This document shows, piece by piece, positions 20,560-30,887 of a stretch of 36,005 bases of DNA. Both the position numbers and the translations under genes were made by a program. Every line of letters starts with the position of its first letter. Positions within the stretch are counted from its first letter, which is position 1. Under the pieces are notes generated by a model. That model was not told the origin of the DNA. It did no database searches and saw only the letters and a list, made by a program, of their open reading frames with translations. This stretch comes from Polyrhizophydium stewartii (lineage: Eukaryota; Chytridiomycota; Chytridiomycetes; Rhizophydiales). The stretch spans positions 1 to 36,005 of the forward strand of contig JADGIZ010000043.1 of assembly GCA_027604665.1 (NCBI GenBank), read 5' to 3'.

Positions 20560-23500
20560 ATGGCGGACGACCAGGCGAGAGTCGGCGGCATCCCCGGCGC
20601 GACCGTCAGCACGGGCCTGCTCGCGGGCCAGACGCCCGACCTGGCAGCGTCCATCCTCAAGGCCTCGCGCGTGCAGGACTCGCTGGTCTCGAACCCCTGG
20701 GGGTCCGACTCGGCCGCCGGTGCGTTGCGGCCCGCACCCGCCCGACGCCGCACTCGACGCCGCACAAGGCGCCGTCGCTGTTTGCTGCGACGCCGAGGAA
20801 TAAGGGGTCGCCCCTCGCCGGCCCCGCACCGCCGCCCGGCGCCAGGCTCCCGCTGCCCTCGGCCGCCGCCGCAGCTGCCGCCTCGGCCCGGCCGGCCTCG
20901 CCTCCCCCGTCCGCGCGTGCGGCCCCTCGCCGTCGCCACGCCCAGGCGCCGCTGACGCCCACCCACCGCTCAGACCTGCCCTTGCCGTTGCCGCGGCCGT
21001 CGCAGCCTCCGCTCGCCGGCTCCGCAATGCCCGAGCTCGGCGGATTCGACCCGACGCCGTTTGGCGACCCACGGGCCGGCCTCGGCGCCGGCCGCGGCGT
21101 CCTTGGCGTCGATGCCGCCCAACAGATGCTCAAGACCGCCGCCAGCCGCCTGCAGCACGATCCCATCATGCAGAAGCAGAGGCAGATCATGGCCAACGCC
21201 ACCAGCTCGCACTCGCTCTCGTACTCGTCGGGCGCCTCCACGCCCGCGCCAGAGCTCGCCGACCAGGATCCGTGGCAGAGCGCCCAGCCACGCACCAGCC
21301 TTGCCTCGGAGTTTGCGGGCCTCGCGGGGTCCGCCGTTGCGCCAAACCCCGCCGCCTCGCCGTTCGGCGAGGTACTGCCCCAGCAGAACCTCACGCCCAT
21401 CGTCGTGCGGCCCGGCGCCGGCGAGCCGCAGGTCGGCAGCTCTGTCACCTACGACCAAGACGAGTCGCCCGATGCAGGCTCGAGCCCCGGCGCCGACCCC
21501 AGCGGCGCATGGCCCGGCCCGCCGATCGGCCGACATGTCACCGCAAAGGCATCCGCAACCTGGTCCGACGTCCTTCCTCGAGTCGGCCCGCACGTGCCGC
21601 TGCCCGTTGAGCACTTTGAGCTCGACACCATCGAGGTTCGCTGCTTATTGAACATGCGGATCTTGCTGGCCAGCGCCTGACCCCTCTCTCTGCTCGCCGT
21701 GCAGCTCTCTGTTGCGCCTGAGCGCGGCGGCTTTGTCTTCAAGCACATCAACTATGTGCTGGTCTCCAAGGTCAGCCTGCCCGTGCCCTGTGTTTGCTGC
21801 ATGGCGCTTGCTGACGACTGAGCATGCGCAGCTCAAGAACAGCTCGGTGCTCAGGCGATACTCTGACTTTCTGTGGCTCGCCGATGTTCTCTCGAAGCGA
21901 TATCCTTTCCGCATCCGTAAGCACATGCTCTTGCCCCGACGGCTGCATCAAATGCTTGCTGACGCAGCCTATCGACGCAAACAGTCCCCAGCGTGCGTTT
22001 GCCGTCTATGTTGTCTGGCCGAATCGTGCACAGGCGCTGATATCTGATCCACACTGGACTGCATCTCCGTGTCCAGCTTCCCCCAAAGAAGGCCGTTGGC
22101 GGTGAGCTCGCACTGCATGCTATAGAGCAACCGTGTTTTAAATGTGTCATTGCCCCGCTGTGCACGATCCGTCGCGCATCTCCTGTCTGTGATTTCGACT
22201 CGTCGTATCAAGACAATGGGGCCTGACACTCGCGCGCGGCAATGTTGCTCACAATACCGTCTCCAGCAGACCAGGTATTCATTGAGAAGCGCCGCCGCTC
22301 GCTCGCTCGCTTCATGAACTTTGTTGTCAATCACCCGGTCTTCCGGAAGGATGACATGGTCTTCAACTTTCTGATCTGGTCGACGGTAAGCGGTGTAGCA
22401 CCTCGCCTCACTACTCAACCAGGCACGCTGACGAAACCGGCGGCTGCAGGACATTCAATCGTTCCGCAACAGCCAAGCAATCTCTGTCGAGGAGGAGTTC
22501 AACTCTTTGCAACTAAGCGAAGAAATGCGGCAAAGCGTCCCACTCGACGTTGCGGAGCGCACCAAAAAGTTCCAGGGCACGATCGACTTCCGGTTACAGC
22601 AGATTCACAGCCAGTGCGCCGTCATGGAGCACGCGGCAGCGCGGATGCAGGGTTCGTGCCGCCTCACTGCATATCACGGTCGCTTGCTCGGAGCTGACCT
22701 GCCGTTGCCGCGCCAACGACAGAGACCGCGCAAGACTACGAGCGCTTTGGTGCCATCCTCAAGTGAGATTGCAAAGGCTGTCTCACCCATCAGTCCAGAG
22801 CCTGGGCTGACGTGCTCTCCACCGCAGCAAAATTGCCGACCAGCCGGACGAGGCGGATCCCGACCCCGGCCATGCCAGCAAAGCGGCTGCCGAGGGACGC
22901 CATATTGCAAGTGCATTCAAGAACTCAAGCCAGGTGTATCAAGAGCAGGTGCTGTCGACGGATGCTGCTTTTCAAAAGCGCCTCGATTGCCGCTCTCGTG
23001 ACTGACGCAAGCCGTGCAGGCTCTCTCGACCCTGGATGGCCTTGTTGAGGGTCTCTTTGCGCATCGCGACATGCTGCACGCACTCCAGGAGCTCATGCAG
23101 CGCAAGGACCGCAGCATTTCGGGCCTCATGATCGACAGCGTCACAAAGCGCATCCAGCAAAACCGCGCCAAACTCAACGAACTGGCCCACAGGCACTCGA
23201 CGCCACGGGACCTCGAGCGCTTGGCGCACACCATCGACCAAGTGCGTCCGCCATGAGCCGACCTTGGTAGAATGAGGTGCTGACTCGGTGCGCTTGCAGG
23301 ACCAACGCGAGCTCGAGTTTCTCAAGGTCCGCGCCGAGTTCATCCACTTTTGCGTCTGGAGCGAGTTGCTGCTCTTCTACCGCCTGAACGACCGCCTGTC
23401 GGTGCTCTACAAGACGCACGCGGCGCGCGAGGCTCTCGTTCACCGCAAGCAGAGCAATGTATGTCGACTCGGAGGGCTGCCTTGATCTCGCGCCTCTCGA

Positions 23501-23659
23501 TTCTGACAGCACCACCCTGTGCAGATCTGGAGCCTTCTGGCCGGCCCTATCACGGCAACCGAGATCTCGTTTGGGACGCCCATGTCCGTGTCTACCTCGG
23601 CGCCGCCGACACTCGCACACCCAGAGTCCCCGCACTTGCAGCCAAGGTCTCCGTTCTGA
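20560..23659 (+). CDS. MVP1: Sorting nexin, Mvp1/SNX8 type (PX-BAR)
   Basis: Thirteen exons: 20560-20719, 20974-21635, 21705-21770, 21832-21916, 21985-21992, 22077-22101, 22267-22385, 22450-22651, 22723-22762, 22828-22948, 23020-23241, 23300-23458 and 23525-23659, giving 667 aa. Mvp1/SNX8 coats endosomal tubules for retrograde transport. A low-complexity leader of about 270 residues precedes the PX domain (LSVAPERGGFVFKHINYVL, then SSVLRRYSDFLWLADVL). The Arg-Arg-Tyr of RRYSDF is the phosphoinositide-binding motif. The PX loop ILPSLPPKKAVGADQVFIEK matches family text (VPALPPKR-LGAD) only if an 8-nt microexon is spliced in. The C-terminal 300 residues are helical, as expected for the BAR domain. 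The RanGAP stop is 188 nt upstream. Confidence 0.9.
21985..21992 (+). other. 8-nt coding microexon of the sorting nexin
   Basis: TCCCCAGC is bounded by an acceptor (AAACAG, with GCTGAC 21-26 nt upstream) and a donor (GTGCGTTTG). It takes the phase-1 end of exon 4 to phase 0 and supplies Leu-Pro-Ser, giving RI-LPS-LPPKK. Without it no junction between 21916 and 22077 keeps the frame of LPPKK. Confidence 0.75.
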
Positions 23660-23701
23660 TCCGCTCAACTCTGCCGCCGGATCTATACTCTTCTCCGGCG
23701 T

Positions 23702-23734
23702 GACGATAACGATGATGACGATGATGATGACGAT
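23702..23734 (+). repeat. GAT/GAC trinucleotide repeat in a convergent 3' interval
   Basis: A degenerate (GAY)n tract lies just past the sorting nexin stop, in the 234-bp interval 23660-23893 shared with the convergent RIIAD1-like gene. I see no gene in that interval. Confidence 0.75.
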
Positions 23735-23893
23735 GCCTCTTTGCGTCCACATGGCTACTTGTCCGCCGCCTCCCTCTTTTCCCGACCGGCAGCCACGACG
23801 GGCTTCTCTTGCTTTGCCATGGTTTTTGATCCCAGTCCGCACCGCAATGAAGTCTCGCGCCTCGGGTTTGCTTCTTCATTCTGCGCACGAGAG

Positions 23894-24387
23894 TCAGCCA
23901 AGATCGGTCAGCTTGCGTGACTCGTCGAGCTGCTGCTTGAAACGGTCGACGTTCTGGCGCAGCTCCGGGTCGGCGAACACGCCTGGAAGGATTGTTGTCA
24001 GCAAGCCCTCGAGAAGTCGCCTCGAGGGCCGGTCGCTGCGCCGCGACACAGACACACTCACTCGCAGCAAACTCGGACACATTGGCGGGTCGGTTGACGA
24101 GCACCTCGCGGGCAAAGTAGCTCATGATATCCTTGATCTCGGGGTGCTTGCGGATGTACATTTCGTTCTCGATGCGCGTTTGGATCTACACGATGTGGCC
24201 GCCAGCAGAGGCCGCCGACACGCTGTCAGCATGTCGTGTCTGTGGGCGGGTTTGGCGGCAACGCACGCGTGAGCGAGCGAGCGCATGCCTTGTCCTTGTC
24301 GAGCTGCTGTTGCGCAGCCTTGGCCAGGACGCATGCCTCGGTAACCAGCGCCTCGTCGCCCGCAGCGGATGCGACTCCAGTCGACAT
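23894..24387 (-). CDS. RIIAD1: RIIa-domain ciliary protein, RIIAD1-like
   Basis: Three exons (24387-24289, 24185-24062, 23982-23894) give 103 aa; human RIIAD1 is of similar size. The match covers most of the protein: IQTRIENEMYIRKHPEIKD (human IQTRIANEKYLR), then REVLVNRPANVSEFAAS (human FREIFLKRPDNILEFAAD) and VFADPELRQNVDRFKQQL. The RIIa fold is a dimerisation/docking helix pair like that of PKA regulatory subunit; family members bind amphipathic helices on axonemal scaffolds such as radial-spoke proteins. The first intron must begin with GC (AAG then GCATGC) to join LDKDK to IQTRIENE in frame, with a GCTGAC branch site and a TAG acceptor. The start lies 138 nt past the RECQL4 stop on the same strand, so its promoter overlaps the RECQL4 3' end. 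Confidence 0.85.
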
Positions 24388-24525
24388 TTGCGTCCTGTCA
24401 GAGAAGCTTGGAATGTTGTCGCTGCCAGCTGTTTAATCTGAAATGGGTCTGCATCCAAACACACCAACAAATAGCCTCGGGTCTGACAAGCAGGCCGTCC
24501 AGCGGCGCTCATGCCCGTCTCAGGC

Positions 24526-27500
24526 TCACTCGTCGTCAAACTCGCGCTGCCTGCGCGCGCCGTTGCGCGTCTTGTACTCGAGCATCGCCTTGCCTGCCAG
24601 CCGCGCGAGGTCCTTGAAGTTGTAGAACGGATACGCATTCCAGTGCTTGGTGCGAGACCACTCCTTGGCGGGGAACCGCGGACTCGACAGGCCGTGGAAT
24701 ATGCGCGCGACGGCGCGTCCTGCAACCAGCCCTCGTCAGCAGAAGCGGAGCGCAGCAGACTCGAGCATGCGCAACGCACCAGAGGTCATGTCCGCGGCGT
24801 GCGCCTTGATGAACTCCTTGATGGAAACTTCGACGTTCATCTTGCTGCAGTGCCGCCGCATCGTCAGTACAATCGCAATCTGCAGTTGTATCCCTTCGCG
24901 GTCACGCCGACTCACGCAAGACGTTGCCGCTCGACAAGCTCCGGATCGCGGAAGCCCCACTTGGACATGGCGTGCTTGTCCTTGCCCATGTCGTCGAGCT
25001 GGAAATACTGGCTGACATGCGACTTGAGCGCGGCTTGGGCCGGAACCGCTGCGCTTCCGTTCGCATCGCCAGCGTCCGCAAGCTGAGTGGGTGCGTCGGC
25101 GAGATCGGCCAGATCGTCAGCCAGATCGTCGGCCAGATCGTCGACCATGTCGAGCTCGCGGAGATGCGACGTCCCGTGCACAGCAGGCTGTTGCGGCGTC
25201 GTGGCAACCCGATAGAGTGTCTCGTAGAGCTTTGCGGACAGCGTCAGCAGGGTCGTCCAACCCACGAGTTCTGCAAGATCTGCAAAGGAGACCCACATAG
25301 TCCAGCTTCCACACGCTTGCCGTCTCGAGCACCGACATGCGCTCCAGCAGCTGATCGCGCAGCTTCTCCAAGAAGTCCTGGTAGCCGTCGCTTCCTTTGG
25401 GCCGCTTGCCGCGGCGATCCTTGGCGCTCGCCCACGGCTGCCCGGCAAGAACGTGGAAGGCTTTGTTCGTGCCCGTGAACTTGAGCTGCTTGGCCGCCTG
25501 CAGCTTCCACAGCTCCGACACGAGCTCGCTCGGCTCGAGACCGGCGGCATCGGCAACCTGCACCAGAGTGCCATCGGCATCAGCACAGGGCTGCGCAGCC
25601 AAGCAATGCGCACTGGCAAGCCTCTCACCGCGAGGGTATCAAACTCGACTCCATTGCGCACTGTCTTTCCCTTGGCGCGAGCCCAGCGCACAACCTGGCT
25701 CTCCTCGGCGAGGCTCTCGAGTCGCGCTTTGCTGCAGAAGATGGTGTGCGTCGCCTTGATGGCTGTGATGGGCACAGTGGGTCAGCATTCAGCATGGCAA
25801 GGACAGGCGGCATCGACGCAGATCGCAGTCTTGCCTGGCAGGATCTTGATGGGTGCAACGCCAGTGCCGCAGTCGCCGTGCAGCTCAATGTAGCTGAGCA
25901 GCGTTGCAATGACGGTCTCGCGCGTGTCGAGCGCCGTCTCAAGATCCTGGATCGGCAGCACCAGCCTGCGCATGCTGTCGCCGCCATCTCCGCGCGCGCC
26001 CTGCGAGCCGGAACCGGATCCAGTCGGCGGGCGTGCTTCGCCGCTGCCGTCGCCAAAGAGCAGCAGGAGCAGTCGCCACACGCCAGCCTCGTCAACTCCG
26101 TCGGAGAACGCAAAGCTGCGGTGGCGCACATAGTCCTCCTGTGCCAGGAACAGCGTGCAGAAGGCCGGCTCGCCGTCACGTCCAGCACGCCCAATCTCTT
26201 GCATGTAGTCCTCGATGCTCTTGGGCATCGAGTAATGCACGACGCTGCGCACGTTGTTCTTGTTGATGCCGAGCCCAAACGCAACCGTGGCGACAATGAT
26301 GCGCAGCTTGCCGTGCATGAAGCGCGTCTGCACGTACTCGCGCTGCTCGGGCGTTTTGCCCGCATGGTAGCTGTCGGCGTCAAAGTCGCGCACGCGCAGG
26401 AACTGGGCGAGCCGGTCCGCCTGCGCCTGGAACATGGTGTAGACGATGATCGAGTCGAGGTTGCGGAAGCGCGGCGTGCGCAGCAGGTTGACCAACTCTG
26501 CGTCGCGCTGCTCGGACGAGTCAAGGCGCTTGACGGCCACAACAAGGTTGTCGCGCAGCAGCGTCGACGAGGCAACGACACCGGTTGACTCGTCAATGCC
26601 CAGCATCGCGCAGATCGACCGACGCGTCTGGAGCGTCGCCGTGCCCGTCAGCGCGAGGAAGCAGCGCACATCGAGCGTGTCGCGCAGTATGGTGTGGAGG
26701 TGCAGGTACGACGGTCTTTGTGCGTCGCGTCAGCATTGCTGGCGAAGCATGCAAGCGTGGCTCGCCTCTCACCTGAAGTTGTGCGACCACTCAGACAGAC
26801 AGTGTGCTTCGTCGATGCACGCAAAGCTGATGCGTGGGATCTTGCCCGAGCGTGCCATATCAATGAAGGAAGCCGACTGCAGGCGTTCCGGCGCGACAAA
26901 CAGCACGTCGATCTCGTTTGCCTCGAGCCTTTGGTAGATCTGGCGGGTCACAGAGGCCTGACAGGGCACGTTCGCGAGATCCAAGGAACCTGTCAGCAGT
27001 GGGCCGATTTCGCATCTCGGGAGACTCTGCATCATCATGACCACGCACCGTCTGTCCAGAGCTCGACAGACACGCTGCACGCAGGCCCGCGGGCAGACAT
27101 CGCATCTGATCGTGCATGAGTGAAATGGTCGGCGAAACAACAAGCACCAGCGACGGCTGCGAGCGCGGGATGTGTCGCAGGATGAACGCCGGCAGCTGGT
27201 AGCAGAGCGACTTGCCGCCACCCGTGGGCAGCACAACAAGCATGCTCTCGCCCGCGAGCACGCGCGAGATCGTCTCGAACTGGCCTGCATTGGCCGCAAC
27301 GCATCAAGCGTCAGCAAGAGCAGACCGTTTCGAGACACGACCGACGCAGCAGCAGCTGCAGCGTCGCCATCAGCAGTCTCGTAAGATGCGAGCCAGGACG
27401 CACCCTCTCGAAAGTCGTCAAGATCGCACAGCCTGTTGAGTGCGCGGTGCAGATCAACGAGCACGGCCGACTCGGATCCATCTGCCGCCGCCGTGGCAGC

Positions 27501-30500
27501 GACAGCATCCGCAAGCCGCACCGCGATGCATCCGGGCGGTGCCGTCTCGGCGTCCTCGTACAGAAAGTCGACGGGAACGTCCTGCGCCAGCGCAGGCTCG
27601 CACAAGATCGTATCTGCTGCTTTCGTCACGGGCTCGGCCACTTCGATCTCGCCAAACGAGTTCAGCATGCCGTCGCTCGGGGCAGCCGCTCTGATCCGAC
27701 AAGCATTAGCGCCACGCGACCACAATCTAGAGCGTAGCCGTTGCACACACCTGCGCCGCACGCCTGCCATGCCACGCCCGAACCGCGATCCGCCACGCTT
27801 TCCACCTGACCCGCTGTTGTGCAGCTTGAGCGCGCGAAAGTTGGTATTGACGAGCCCGCGCATGGACTTGGAGGTGGATGATGTCGCGGACACTGGTTCA
27901 TGGCTTGCGCGGGCCGGCACGTTCCATCCAAGCGACTTGATGACGGATGCGGGCTCGCTCCTCTTTGTTGACGCTGCCGTCGATCCAGCCGGCTGTTTGG
28001 GGCGAGCAACGCGCTTGGGTTTGGGCGGCGCTGTTGCTGCGTCGTCGGCGCCAGCAGGCTCGTCTGCAGATCCAGACATGGCCACATCTGCCTTGCGCTT
28101 GCGTGTTGCTGTGGCGGTCTGGCGCTTGACAGCACGCGGCTTGGGAGCCGAAGACGCACGGGCTCCTCGTCGCGGCGCATCGACAGATTCGTCGACGGTC
28201 GGGCTCATGTACACGTCGCTGTCTGCATCACCACCGTCCTGATATGCATCGCCGTCGACTGATGGTGATCCCTCCGAGTCCTCTACACGCTCGTCGCTGA
28301 TCGTCGCAGCGTCGAGTTGCGGCGATGTGCAAGCCGCAGGCTTGGTGAGAGGATTACGGTGCAACCGAGCTGACGCATCGCCGCTGCCTTGACCTTCGTC
28401 CAGATCCATTCCGGCACCGTCGCCGTCCGCGCCATCCGCGCCGCGACCACCATCGTCGCGTTCACAAGTCTCATCAAGCCTGCGCCGCACAGGCACGGCC
28501 TTGCGTGCACGCGGGGCCAGCAACCTCGACCTGCCACGCTTGGCACGCTGCTCTACCTGCGCCAAAGAGCTGTCCTTTGCACCTGCGGCACTCGCGCCTG
28601 CGTCGCTGCTGCCCGGCGTGTGCTCCGCGTCGGCGACGCCAAGCGACCGGTCGACGTCGCGGATCACATCGGCAAGCGCAGCCTGCTCGGCCTCGCTGAG
28701 AAACTCGCGGTAGTTGCTCGGCAGCACAAGCGTCTTGGACGACTCGCGCTTGAGCGTGCGCGCATTAACAAAGCTATGCGGACGCACAACGTGGGTGTCG
28801 ATGGCGTCGCCCGGGTCGTCGTGAGTGTCGGCGGCCGATTGGATGCACTTGCCGGTATCAGCATCAGAGGCCTGCGCAACATCGCTCCCAGACGGCGGTT
28901 TGGCCGTCGAAGTCGGCCCAGATAACGCGCTATCGGGCAAGATGCCCAGCTCGGCAAGCACGCCGTGCTCGCGCACCGCTCCGCCATCGCCACCGCCAAG
29001 CGCAGGCGGAACAGGCAGCAGCCGGGCAGTCGGAATAGCAAACTTCTCTCGGATCACGTGCTTGTCGTGCAGATCGCGCTGCTCGAGAGACATGCCGTCG
29101 TCGCCTGCGGCAGGAGCAGATGCGAGCAGATCTGGGTCGAATCCATCGTCGTCGGCAACAATCGGGGCCACGCTTGTTGGCGCGGGCTTGAGCTTCGTAC
29201 GACCCTTGTTAAGGAACAAGCCAAAGACCTCCTTCGAGTCAACTTCAGGCGCTGGCGGCGCAACCGCAGCCTCTGGCGCCGAAGAGTCATGCGCAACCGC
29301 AGTGGTGAGATTCGGTGCAGAGGAGCTCGAAGCTGCGCTACCCTGCTGGCTGCTCGCGGAGGGGGCAGCGTTTGCCAGCCGCAGCAGCAATGCCGAGTTG
29401 TTTCGGAAGAATGCAGGCACTTGGCTCAGCAGCGATCCCGGCTTGCGCTGCTGCACGGCACCGCTTCGTGCATGCCACGACCGGCGCTGATCAGCGCGCG
29501 CGGCGCTAGCCAGAAGCGACTCGGATGCGGCAGGCTGAGGCGGTCGAACTGGCTCTGGCGGGGCGGATCTGTTGCCCGATCTGCTGGCAGCCGAGCTGGG
29601 GCTCTTGAGGCCCACGAGACCGCGGCCGCCGGATGGCTTGGTGAGATCGGCGCCATCGTCTGCCTCGTCATCGCTTGCAGCGGCATACAGCGACGCGAGC
29701 AGCGATCCGCTTGGACGCGCGGACCGAGCCGGGGACGGGCCGACCCACTCGTCGTCGTCGTCGTCGTTGTCTGCGTTGTCGGTGCCGGACACGCTCGATG
29801 TGCGGCGCGAGATGAGCGACGCGGATCTCGACGCGGCCGAGAGCGCCGACCCTGCCCGGCGCGCCGAGCCCGATCTGCTGGAGCTCGGCGTGGTCGAGCC
29901 CGCGCGCAGGCCGGGTGTGAGCGACGTTGTGTTGCTCGCGCGGCTGCCGCGGCGCGACGACAGCGGAGACTTGAGCTGGTGCATGCGGAGGCGGCGCGAC
30001 GATGCGGGCGACGCAATCAGCGACGGCGACTTGGTGGGCGTCTTGGCGACGCCGCGAGTGTGCGGCGACGCGGCATTGTGCGCCATGGGCTCGAGCCGCA
30101 GTAGCGACGCGGCAGGCCCGGCGGCGCCCGAGCTGCTGCTGCCGACGCCGTCGAGATCGTCGCTCTCGGCCAGCATGCGCTCGAACGCCTCGCGGCCGAT
30201 GCGCGACCCAAACGGCGACCGGATGAACTCGACCGTCGGACCGCGGCGGCGGCGCGACGACGACGACGGCGACTCCAGCACCACGGCCGGTGGCGTTGTG
30301 TGTGCTTTCAGCGGCTTGCGAGCCATGCTGGGCGACGGCGACTCTGCCGCAGCGGCGGCGACAGCGGCCACGGCTGGTGCCGGCGCGGTTCGAGCCAGCA
30401 CGACGGGCGACTCTGGCACGCGAAAGTCGGGGGGCAGGGGCGGCCGCTGCGCCGCGGTGGGCAGCCGTGCAGGCTTAGGCGCCGCCGCAGCCGGCGCCGC

Positions 30501-30777
30501 TGCCAGTTCCTTGAGCTTGCGATACTCTCTGTACTTGGCGGCTGCAGGCGGCGCGAGGCAGCCCGCATCGCAGCGTCCGAATGCGTCAGCGGCGTCCGGA
30601 CGCTCGCACGCCTGGCAGGGAAGCGGCGCAGCCGTCGTGTCCGCTGCGACGGGGGAGGGGGAGGGGCCACGCACCGACTTGCGGCCTCTGCTGCACGTCT
30701 GCCTTGGTCGGCTTTCGGCCGTGCTTGCTCTCGAACCGGGACTCCCAGTCCTTGAGCTGGAGGCGCACCTTGTCCAT
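24526..30777 (-). CDS. RECQL4: RecQ4 helicase with N-terminal Sld2 homology
   Basis: Ten exons: 30777-30675, 30541-27404, 27284-27049, 26957-26773, 26715-25805, 25762-25629, 25557-25297, 25229-24916, 24844-24780 and 24719-24526, giving 1846 aa (human 1208). RECQL4 acts in replication initiation and repair. The N terminus MDKVRLQLKDWESRFESKHG plus GRKPTKADV and YREYRKLKELA matches the Sld2/RECQL4 origin-firing domain. A roughly 1000-residue Ser/Pro-rich region with many SP/TP sites follows. The helicase core has LPTGGGKSLCYQLPAF (Walker A, about residue 1097), DEAH at 1208-1211, LTGTAT, and QEIGRAGRDG (about 1392-1401). The C-terminal VEFDTLA, DFLEKLRDQLLERM and RAVARIFHGLSSPRFPA match RECQL4 rather than BLM or WRN. 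I do not see a CCHC zinc knuckle. Two acceptors end in AAAG. Confidence 0.93.
25102..25143 (-). repeat. 12-nt tandem repeat encoding (DDLA)n in RECQL4
   Basis: Imperfect copies of a 12-nt unit close to CCAGATCGTCGG encode three in-frame DDLA units followed by DLAD, within exon 8 between the helicase core and the C-terminal domain. The acidic/Leu repeat is a likely flexible linker. Confidence 0.75.
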
Positions 30778-30843
30778 GGCCGGCGGTGTTTGAGCAAGAT
30801 TCGCGACGACCAGCGAGGGCGACAGCGAGAGTGAAAGAGGTCT

Positions 30844-30849
30844 TTTAAT
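30844..30849 (-). terminator. ATTAAA polyadenylation signal of IFT54
   Basis: ATTAAA on the minus strand lies 38 nt past the IFT54 stop and 66 nt before the RECQL4 ATG, so the RECQL4 promoter must overlap the IFT54 3' UTR. Confidence 0.5.
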
Positions 30850-30887
30850 CGGCGCTCTCGAGGAAGCCGGGCATGCGGCAGCGCGAA

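Noticed and set aside
28965..30104. 379-codon plus-strand ORF opposite RECQL4 exon 2
   Set aside because: Low-complexity mirror of the Ser/Arg-rich RECQL4 N-terminal region; exon 2 keeps frame with both neighbours over 3.1 kb.
24526..30777. Two separate genes: an Sld2-like protein and a RecQ helicase
   Set aside because: Exon 2 ends in phase 1 (CGAGAG G) and the helicase exon continues with GC CAG, giving FREGQFETI, the normal FRPGQxxxI entry to a RecQ core; there is no stop, poly(A) signal or promoter between them.
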